DNA of 36,793 nt, taken from NCBI GenBank assembly GCA_002179805.1, contig NAVB01001282.1:1-36793 (forward strand), read 5' to 3'. The first letter of the stretch is position 1, and each line of letters starts with the position of its first letter. Shown here piece by piece: positions 1-9,000 of the stretch. Under the pieces are notes generated by a model, which saw only the letters and a list, made by a program, of their open reading frames with translations, searched no databases and had not been told where the DNA came from. The position numbers and the translations under genes are program-made. The stretch is from Acanthamoeba lenticulata (Eukaryota > Discosea > Longamoebia > Acanthamoebidae).

Positions 1-74
1 CCCAAAGGCTCCTCCTGGCTGTGTGTATCTTGGTTGAGGGGTGATCCTGAGGATGATGGCCACACACACCCCAG

Positions 75-590
75 GCAACCCCAACACGAGCGAGGAGGTC
101 TATCAGTGCATCCGGTCCTACGATCCCTACATCAACCTGTCCCCGTCCAGCGGGCCCGACGGCGGCCCCGCCAACCGGCGGTACGCGTATTCATGTGCAC
201 ATGTTGTGTTTGTTGCGCGACTCGCCATTCATTCTTGTCATCGTCATCTCATCATCATCATCACCATCATCATCATCATCCAGGTATAACAGGTATCCGT
301 CCATGTTGGTAACTACGTCCACCATAGACAACCGGGTGCCCTTCTGGAGTCCTACCAAGTACATCGCCAAGCTGCGCGCCCTCCAGAGCGCCGAGGTCCA
401 GCAGGGTGTGGCCCAAGCGCGAGACGCCGTGGACGATGGCGACGAGGACGGCCGCGTGGTGCTGCTCAAGGTGAGTGATGCCACGGGGCACTACGGAGAA
501 GGCGGCCGTTACAACAACCTGAAGGAGGTGGCCTTTGATCAGGCCTTCCTCTTCAAGAGTCTGGGCCTCCTCGACCGAGAGCGTCAGTGA
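75..590 (+). CDS. Oligopeptidase B (S9 family), C-terminal end only
   Basis: Partial gene; its 5' part lies before the window. Exons 75-180 and 284-590, stop TGA at 588-590. The reading matches the end of the catalytic domain of oligopeptidase B (protease II, serine peptidase family S9A), a cytosolic enzyme that cleaves short peptides after basic residues. Seen: GNPN and SYDPY in the first exon, then LVTTSTIDNRV, whose Asp is the family's catalytic acid, then GHYGEGGRYNN, whose His is the catalytic base. The nucleophile serine would be upstream. Exon 1 ends in phase 2 at a GT at 181. The intron ends at AG 282-283, or at a second AG 9 bases later (291-292); both keep the frame. Bases 1-74 read as the end of an intron (stop in frame at 35-37, acceptor AG at 73-74). 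Confidence 0.85.
   Translation, partial: ATPTRARRSISASGPTIPTSTCPRPAGPTAAPPTGGTRIHVHMLCLLRDSPFILVIVISSSSSPSSSSSRYNRYPSMLVTTSTIDNRVPFWSPTKYIAKLRALQSAEVQQGVAQARDAVDDGDEDGRVVLLKVSDATGHYGEGGRYNNLKEVAFDQAFLFKSLGLLDRERQ
251..280. repeat. (ATC)n microsatellite inside an intron
   Basis: About ten ATC units with one interruption, lying just before the 3' splice site of the oligopeptidase B intron. It supplies the pyrimidine-containing stretch before the acceptor. No coding role is implied. Confidence 0.8.
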
Positions 591-883
591 GCTCCAAGTT
601 TGAAAGGCGTTCAAAAAAATTTCGAAACGGCAAGCCAATTACGGGGGAGTGTTGTTCATTAATTTACGATAAAATGACTTTCGTGAAAGGGCCCCACGGT
701 CTCGGTGCGAGGATATTTGGGGGCATGCCTGTTGCTGCCCACGGCCTCGCGTTAAGCCGGTTGGTCGCCCCGAGGACCTGATTCGTAGCTGGCCTCTTTT
801 CGTCAAGTTTAAAACGAACAAACCAGGCGCCCTCTTGCTCTTCACCACAACACAAACCAGCACCAAACAACAACAAGAACAAC
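591..883. other. Spacer between oligopeptidase B and the C2 gene
   Basis: No supported gene. It must hold the 3' UTR of the peptidase gene and the promoter and 5' UTR of the C2 gene. The last 45 bases are rich in A and C (CAACAACAAGAACAAC before the ATG), as expected of an unstructured 5' leader. I see no clear TATA box. Confidence 0.5.
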
Positions 884-1258
884 ATGTCCGGACACAGGCA
901 CCTGCAAATCAAGGTCAAGGAGGCCAAGGGCATCCCTGCCGCTGACTCCAATGGCAAGAGCGACCCCTATGTCGTGTTGACAATCAACCAGCAGAAGAAG
1001 AAGACGAAGATTATTGAGAAGACGCTCGAGCCCAAGTGGTACGAGGACTTCCGCTTTGACCTCGACGACTCCAAGCCCAGCGTTCTGCGGCTCGAAGTGT
1101 TCGACCACGACAAGTTCAGCAAGGACGACTCGCTCGGCCACTTTGAGCTCAACCTCAAGACGGCCCAGATTCCCATCGGCCAGTGGACCCCCTTCATCCG
1201 CAACCTCATCCACGACAAGCAGTCGGGCGAAATTCAGTTCGACGTCCTCATTTCGTAA
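884..1258 (+). CDS. Single C2-domain protein, intronless
   Basis: A 124-residue protein that is essentially one C2 domain (about residues 5-122), a calcium-dependent phospholipid-binding beta sandwich. Visible signs are the first calcium loop, with Asp in AADSNGKSDPY, the central LEPKWYEDFRF strand (the NPxW-type motif of C2 domains), and the second loop in EVFDHDKFSKDDSLG. The acidic residues needed for calcium binding are largely present, so membrane binding controlled by calcium is likely, though the partner lipid cannot be told. There are no other domains and no signal peptide. It is the only protein-coding gene here without an intron. The ATG is preceded by an A/C-rich leader. Stop TAA at 1256-1258. 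Its 3' end converges with the ARF gene. Confidence 0.9.
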   Translation: MSGHRHLQIKVKEAKGIPAADSNGKSDPYVVLTINQQKKKTKIIEKTLEPKWYEDFRFDLDDSKPSVLRLEVFDHDKFSKDDSLGHFELNLKTAQIPIGQWTPFIRNLIHDKQSGEIQFDVLIS

Positions 1259-1453
1259 AGCTTCTTCTTCTCTCTAGATGTATCAACTCGCACCGCTTGC
1301 TTGGCGACTGCCACCAAAAGCTTTGGTGCTCCAAAACAATGGTTTTTTGTAAACGTGCATGTGTCCTGCGACTCATTGTGTCTTGTAGCGAGGGGTCAAG
1401 ACAACGCGCACTGCAACTGGCCGCACTCGCTCCCCGCACGCTGGCACTGGGGC

Positions 1454-2472
<1,019 letters not shown>

Positions 2473-4393
2473 ATGGCTACCATGCATGGGCCGGGAGAAG
2501 GAACAAAGGAGGTCCTTTACTCCCTGCAGGAAGGCGGCTTGTTTGTTTCGGGCCTCTCCTCGTACGTCTTCTCCATCAACATGCATGCAGCTGCTAATTG
2601 ACGAAACTGTTGGGGTGCAGAGAGAGAAAAGGAGGCGAAGCGGAAAGACCACCAGCGGCAAACACTGTTCGTGAGGTAGTGGTGGGACTGCTCGTAATTG
2701 CTGGTACAGGCGCAACACAACCCGTCTGATGCTTATTCAAGTGGAGTTGACCCCGGTCCCCATGCCACAGGCATATTGGCGACCTGGGTGGGCTCGGCCG
2801 AAGTGGGCCAGTTCACAGAGACCAATGCCCACTATGATAGGACTTTTTTCATCGTCTACCTCAACAACACCTGGTGTGTAGCGGCCCAACCCAACACCGT
2901 TTTATTTATTTTATTTTATTTTATTTGTTTGCCTTTTTCCACGAGCGCAGGCAGATCATGTGCCTCCCGCTCTACGTGGCTTTTGTCGGCTTGAGCCGCT
3001 TTTGTGGCAAGCGCGACGAAGATGGAAGCATCATGATGCATCTCACTCGCAAGATGCGAGAAGACGGCCTCTCGTGGCGCAAGATGCTGCTGGCCGCGCT
3101 CGTCTCCACTTTCTTCCTCATTGTCGCCGACTACTGCTACTTCCTCGCGCTTTCCATGACCTCGGCTGGTGCGTGGTCTTCGCATCCGTCTACTTGATGA
3201 GTGGTTAACCTCTTCGCTTCCCATTCGGATGCACCAAGGCACGGGCATTGTCATCTTCTGCCTCTCGTCGATTGTGACCTACCTGCTCTCTATCGTAGTC
3301 CTCAAAGAGCCCATTTCGGTCCTCAAGATCTTCTCCTTGGCCCTTTCCTTCGGTGGTGTGACGATGATCACCCTGGGCGACCGCAACAGCTCTGGTGCGT
3401 CTCTTCTTTCCTCCCACTTCATCATGAGTTGTCCTGCTCATGTGCTGGGCTGCTCGTCTTGTTCTTGTAGATTCAGATCTGAAGGAAAGCTGGAAGGGTG
3501 ACATTATCATGGCTGGCGGCGCCTGTTTCTGGGCCCTCTACCTCGGTGCGCACATCTCTCCGACGTGAGTAGTTCCACATATAGTGTAGTTGCTGAGAAC
3601 GTGATCACGAGCAGTGAGCTACAAGAAGTTCGTGGGTGATCCGTCACACACGACCATCAACGTGCAGAGCACATTAGTGGGACTCATGAGCGTGTTCTTG
3701 TCGTGGCCGGTGATACTCATTCTCCACTACACGGGCGTCGAGACCTTTGAGCTGCCCTCAGGTACCGTTGTCCCCTCGCTGCGCTACCCAATTGCAGGTT
3801 AGGCTCATGCAAGTGCTATGCAATGTATAAACCTCTGCTTGCAGGCGGCCTGCAGATCGGAATCCTCGCGGCCACCACGTTCGCTGTGTTCAGTAATAAT
3901 TACATGTTCACGTTTGGCGTGGCTCTCACCGCGCCAGGCTTCGTCACCGTGGGTACGGCCCCTCATAACAACACCTGATCACAAGATCAAGCCAGTCCTT
4001 TGCGTGCCGTTGGCTCTAACCGACCGGTCTGGCGGGATCAGGGAGCATGCTGGCCATTCCAGCCTCTGCGATCGTTGACCGCTTCGTGCGCGGCGTGGCC
4101 TTCCCCGCTCTCAAAATCGGTGAGCTCAATCGACATGCTCTCGTTAGTGTTGCCTTTCTCTGATCTGCGTGCTTGCTTATGGGCGGGCACTCGGTGGTCC
4201 AGGTGGCACGGCTGCGGTGGTTGTGGGCTTCCTCGTGCTCAACATTGATGAGCGATGGCTCTGGGCGAAGCTCAAGTTCTTCATCTGTGGCCACAAGCAA
4301 ATTTCATCTGAGCGCCAGCAGTACATGGCCGTGTCCACCGACGAACCACCAGACCACGACAAGCGCCACACGAACTGCATCGTCAACGAATAG
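2473..4393 (+). CDS. DMT-superfamily membrane transporter, SLC35F-like
   Basis: Ten exons: 2473-2561, 2621-2703, 2771-2873, 2951-3168, 3239-3394, 3471-3545, 3615-3797, 3845-3952, 4042-4119, 4203-4393, giving 427 residues. All joins are GT-AG and close in frame. The product has about ten hydrophobic helices and resembles the SLC35F branch of drug/metabolite transporters: a first helix VVVGLLVIAGILATWVGSAE, then the LNNTW...PLY motif, DYCYFLALSMTSAG, YLLSIVVLKEPIS (the EamA-type re-entry motif before a helix), GGVTMITLGDR, and the second-half repeat. The C-terminal tail after residue about 385 is hydrophilic and cytosolic. The substrate is not deducible; family members move nucleotide sugars, thiamine or small metabolites. 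Start chosen at the first ATG that joins in frame to the first helix. It ends 277 bases from the convergent MED6 gene. Confidence 0.88.
2899..2925. repeat. (TTTTA)n tract in a transporter intron
   Basis: Roughly five TTTTA-like units inside the third intron of the transporter gene (2874-2950). They supply the T-rich tract before its acceptor. Confidence 0.7.
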
Positions 4394-4670
4394 CTGACCT
4401 CCCAGCAAGATAACACAGGCCCCGTACGACGTCTGCTGGCGCTTTCGTTAAAGGCTGATGAAAGCGCGGAATCAAAAGCAAAAAATAGCTTTTTTTGAGC
4501 GTTTGGCTCCAGTACACGCAATCAGAGGTCGATGAGCCTTCGCTTCTTTGTGGTGGCGCCGCTTCGGTCGCCAGCCTGCGCCCTCGTTGCGCCTGCACCC
4601 GTTCAAAAGAAGGTTGGAGAGACAGAGAGAGAAGAGAGAGAAGAGAGAAGGAAGGCCTGATCAGCATCGA

Positions 4671-5853
4671 TTACGTATTCCTTGTCCCCACATACACACA
4701 GCGCGGAGGCGCCGTACCAGAGGCGGGCTTGGAGGAGCCCCCGGCAGCCGTTGCTGGTGGTGGAGCGCGTGGGGCCTCCCCCGGCAAGGGGAACTACAGC
4801 AGCAGTAAGGAGTACGGTCAAAAAAGAACTCGGGCGGAGGACAAAAGAGGAGAAAGTGCGAGAGGACATGCCTGGCCGATGATGGAGTTCAGGATACGCG
4901 ACGACCGATCGGCCGTCTGCTGGTTGCGGTAGTGCTCTTCTTGCGTCCTCTCTGCGGGCGTCATGGTATCTCCTGTGGGCGGGAAGGTGGATGGTGATGA
5001 TGATGACGAATCTTGCGCGTAGGCGAGGCAGTGGACGAATGGGCACAAGAGTCATACCGTCCTCGTGGAGGAGCTCTTCCTCGGGATCGGCACCATCGCC
5101 AGAAGCTGCACTCATCGGCGCGGCAAAGTCGTAGGTGTAACTGGGTTCCGCCGAGGGGTCAAATCGCACAGCAGAGCGCACCATTCGAAAGGCCTCCTCC
5201 AGGTGATACGAGCACGTTGTCTTCATCACCCGCCACAATTGACACACAACGACGTGAGCACGATGTCAGGCGCAGCAGCGGGCGGATGAACGGGCGTACT
5301 ACCATGCGAGCAGTGAGGACGTGCTGGATGGTAGGGCACTGATAGATCGTTCCTGTTGATGACGATGAGGAGAAGCACAACACCACTTCGATAAGGATGA
5401 TGAAAGCACCATGCATGATGTAGTAGTATGTTTGCGCATGTGCCAAGTCGGGGCTCTCACGAATCTGCTTACAAATCACAAAGATGCCTGCCACTTTTGG
5501 TCAATAGGTCGCCCTCGATCCCGGTCACGCACGTTGCAAGGGCGGAGAGCACCTTGCGCCTCGTCTGCGAAGCGGATCTCGTACTCCAGGCCCGTCATGG
5601 CACGCAGCAGAGACATGTCGCGCTCTTGCATGCGCAGCAGCTGCATTCACCGCGCCAATACGCTGTAAAACCAATGCCACAAGTACGACAGTGCGCGAGC
5701 TTGTACCTCGTTGTTGCAAGATTTATCATAAAAATCGGAAGCGCTAAAGTAGTCGAGAACATTGTGCTGCCCCAGAGGTCCACCTAGCCACGAAGGGTGG
5801 GCAAAACAAACACCCAAGAGGGCCTCTTCATCCGCGTCCGCCCGACCCTCCAT
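4671..5853 (-). CDS. MED6: Mediator complex subunit 6 (MED6)
   Basis: Seven exons on the minus strand: 5707-5853, 5553-5640, 5410-5493, 5303-5352, 5058-5220, 4872-4972, 4671-4793; 251 residues, close to animal MED6. MED6 sits in the Mediator head and links transcription factors to RNA polymerase II in the nucleus. Diagnostic motifs: NVLDYFSASDFYDKSCNNE (family NVLDYF...FYDRTCNNE), ERDMSLLRAMTGLEYEI, FVICKQIRESP (family IIRKQ.R.SP), YYYIMHGTIYQCP (DYYII.G.IYQ.P) and LTARM. The last join uses a GC donor at 4871-4870 (CAG|GCATGT) and acceptor TAG at 4796-4794. It produces IIGQFPLPGE, which fits the family's L..KFP motif. Without that splice the reading would stop at 4818-4820 after SSARVLF. The start Met lies 74 bases downstream of a tRNA gene on the same strand. 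Confidence 0.92.
4794..4871 (-). other. Predicted GC-AG intron in MED6
   Basis: 78-base intron with donor context CAG|GCATGT and acceptor CTGTAG|TTC. GC donors are the commonest variant of GT and usually have an AG just before them, as here. Both borders are in phase 0, and the joined reading continues the MED6 family alignment for 40 more residues before a TAA at 4671-4673. Confidence 0.65.
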
Positions 5854-5913
5854 ACAAAACAATAGCCAGCCGTAAGAAGCGAAGAAACAAAAGAATGACA
5901 TTTTTGTGAGGAC

Positions 5914-5919
5914 AAAAAA
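5914..5919 (-). terminator. RNA polymerase III terminator of tRNA-Asp
   Basis: Six T residues on the minus strand, 8 bases after the tRNA 3' end: the standard Pol III stop signal. It lies 60 bases before the MED6 start codon. Confidence 0.8.
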
Positions 5920-5927
5920 TGAATGAT

Positions 5928-6000
5928 CTCCCCCGCCGGGATTTGAACCCGGGTCGTCCGCGTGACAGGCGGAAATGCTAGCCAACTACACCACAGGGGA
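5928..6000 (-). tRNA. tRNA-Asp(GTC): tRNA-Asp (anticodon GTC)
   Basis: 73 bases on the minus strand with a full cloverleaf. The acceptor stem is TCCCCTG paired with CGGGGGA (one G-U), followed by discriminator G. The anticodon arm is TCCGC-CTGTCAC-GCGGA, so the anticodon is GTC (Asp). The T arm is CCGGG-TTCAAAT-CCCGG. Internal promoters are present: A box TGGTGTAGTTGG and B box GGTTCAAATCC. No intron and no encoded CCA, as in eukaryotic nuclear tRNA genes. It fills the short gap between the end of the potassium-channel gene (6083) and the start of MED6 (5853), all on the same strand. Confidence 0.96.
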
Positions 6001-6082
6001 CTTGTTATTTGAAGTAGTGGCGACTGCCGCTCACTTTTGTTGAGGCGATCTACGTACATTATCTAGCAAGAAAACAGAGGCG

Positions 6083-9000
6083 TCAAGCCGGAGAGGTTTC
6101 ATCATCCTCCACACCATCCCCGTAGCCATACGCCTCCTCGCTTTGGGTTAGCGGTGTTGGTTGTCGCAGCGCTGTCATCTCCGTGGACTCGTCCTCATTG
6201 TCGTCCTTTCGGCTGTGGCGTCTCGGCCGCTCTCTCGGGTGGCCGTCGTCGTCGTCTTCGTGCTGCTGCTGGTGAGTACTGTGCCTGGAATGCTGATGGA
6301 AGCCCAACTTGTTGCCCCTGTGCCAAGGCGCGAAGCGCCGCTTGTTCCACCGCGCGGTGTCCTCCTTCTCCTGCCGAGCGATCTCCTTGAGGTTGGCCTT
6401 GACCTCCTGCTTCTTGCGCTTCTTCTCTGCCTCGGACGTGCCCTTCAGCCTATCGCCCCACAAACCAACCCAACCACCATAAGCGTCAGCCCCTCGGCCG
6501 CGGGCGTGGCGGCGTACGGGGCGTACCGTTGCAGGATCTGCTCCTCGATGAGCTTTCGCTCGGCCGGCGTTGCGCTGTGGATCACCTCGTGCGGCTCTGT
6601 TGCACACGTTGCAATTGCGAAAACCGCCGAGACGGATGAGCTTCCCTCATTGGGGTCGAGAGGGAAACGATGATGGAGGAGGAGGAGGAGAGGAGGAGGG
6701 GAGGACACACCTTGGGACTCGTCGCGCCGGCGGAGGCGCAGCCAGGACTCGGTGTCGGACAGGAGGAGGAACACGCGGTCGGTCTCCTGCAAGCGGCAGT
6801 CCCAGGGCGGGTGGGTGAGCACGTATTTGAACTCGTGGTGGTCAGCCTCGGCTTCGGACGGCTTGCCCTTGCCGCTGCCGCTGTTGCTCCCGCTGCTGAA
6901 ACTCCGCGCACTCCCGCTCCCGCTTCCGGCTCCGGTCCCGCCAGCCGCAGCCGCACTGTCTGACGAGGCCTTCCGCTCGTTCTCGCGATCGTGCTCGTGC
7001 TCGTGCTCTTGCTGGTGATGATCGGCTTCGAAGCCTGACGTGGCGCGCATCGGGCGGCCCCGCTTGACGCGCGAGCCATGGCCACCCACCGAGGGGGTGC
7101 TGTGGCGAATCCCAGTGTTGCGCACGAGGTCGGCCAACGCCGTGACGCCCCAGCCGGACTTGCTCCGGCGAGCCTCCTTCTCGGTGCGGTAGAGCCCCAT
7201 CGGGATGAGGTCCGTCGTCGACACCACCAGGCAGAAGAAGTCCCGATAGCGCATGCCCTGTGCGACGACCGCGGCTCGTCAGGAATGCATTCCAACAACG
7301 TTGGGTGAAGACCACCAAAGCTAAGAATGCAAGAAATGAAGAGGGCGGGAGGGACAACCTTGGCAAAGGGGACAAGGGTGGTGACATTGAGCTGAAGAAC
7401 GACCCCGCGCGACAGGGCCCGGATGAGGCCAAGCACCTCGGGCATGAAGTAGGCCTGGCACAGGATGGTGTCCTGGTTCTCCGAGAGGACCACCCCGCCG
7501 CTGGCGTACAGCTCGCTCCGGTACCACTTCTCGGGGGGCTCGCGGCGACCTCGCTTCGCCGTTGGTGCTGGCGGCCGCAGAAAATTGACGCTCGACGCCG
7601 CCTCTGTTTTGGGCGTGGTCGCGCGCGTGTGTGTGTGTGTGAGCTCACGCATACCACACCCAAGCACACGGGAGGGTCCGGACCGAGCGAGATGAGGGGG
7701 CTCCCGGCGAGCTTGAGGCCGGCCAGAAGCCTGTACATGATCACCCCCTCGGTGTCCCTGTGCGTGTGTGCGGGGGTGTGCGTACAATTGGCGTCCATTT
7801 TCTTGAAGAGTAAACTCTGCGGGGGAGGGAGGGCCAGAGAGGGAGGTTCCGTACCGGCGCTTGTCGGCATCCTTGCCGCTCCAGCGGTCGAGGATGATCA
7901 CGTTGGCCGCCGTCTCGGCCCCGGCGCGCCGGAAGTCGTCACGCGTCATCGGCCGCTGTGTGTCCCGATCCACCCCCAAAGTCAGCCTGGTGACGACACG
8001 CCAGGACGGTGAGGAGAAGAGGGCGGTGCCTCGTAGGGCAGGACGAAGACGCCGGTGAAGCGGCGCAGGGCGGCAAACAGGCGTGAGGGCGGCTGCGTGG
8101 CCGGGCGGTCGTCGAGCTCGTCGAGCGGGACCATCACGACGATGATCTTCGGGACCTTGATGTGCTCCTCGCGCAGGGGCGCGATGAAGTGGGCGATTCC
8201 CCGGAGGCACCCACACACGACGATGTGGCCACTCCACCCGAGCGGCCGCACGTCGAGCACTTCGAGATCGGTCCAGCTCAGGCCGGCCACCTGCGCGCGC
8301 ACAAACGCATCAGATCACGACACACGGTCAGCGCGCAAGCACCTGGGTGCGTGCGTGTGCGTGCATGCGTGCGTGCCTCGTCCAGCGCGCGGTGGTTGGG
8401 GTTGGTATCGGCCTCGTCGTCATCGTGGGCGTGTGGCACGTTGGAGAAGAGCGCCTGCGACTGCTCCAGCACATTCCGCTTCTTTGCCGTCGGCCCACTC
8501 GCCCTTCACCGCCCGCAGGCCGTGAGCTCAGTGAAGAGAAGAGGGCGGGGGCACAGGCTGCCGAGGAGAAGGAGGTGTACTGCGGGGAGAGCGGCGCCGA
8601 GGCCGTGGTGGAGCTGATGGGCAGGAAGGCGGAGGAGAGGGGCTGGACCGGGGACAGGAGGGCCAGCACCTTGTCGTCGCTCAGGTCAACCACCTCGGCC
8701 CGCTTGCCCAACCGGGCCCGGTGGAGCAGCCGACTCCGCGCGTGCCTGTCGGTCCTGGTCGCCGTCCCTGCCGCCATCGGCGTCTCTGTCGCTGAGGAAC
8801 GCGACGATAACGACCTCGTCAAGCGCGGCGCCGGCGATGGGGCCTGTGCGTTCGCTGCTGTGGTGTTGCTTGCATCGCCTGTCGCGAGCAGGCCATCGGG
8901 TTCGTCCTCGCGCTCCTCTTCCTCCTCTCGCTCGTCTTCGCTTTCGCTTTCGCTTTCTTGGTGCTCGGCAATCCACACACGACGCGTCCCACTTCGGTGG

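Noticed and set aside
4818..4871. MED6 ending at the first stop (TGA at 4818-4820)
   Set aside because: The 18 extra codons have no family match, whereas splicing the GC-AG intron restores the conserved motif. Kept as an alternative isoform only.
6582..8237. 551-codon minus-strand ORF as a separate gene
   Set aside because: It reads the channel's RCK2 exons in the wrong frame and runs through their introns. The correct frame gives clear RCK2 motifs.
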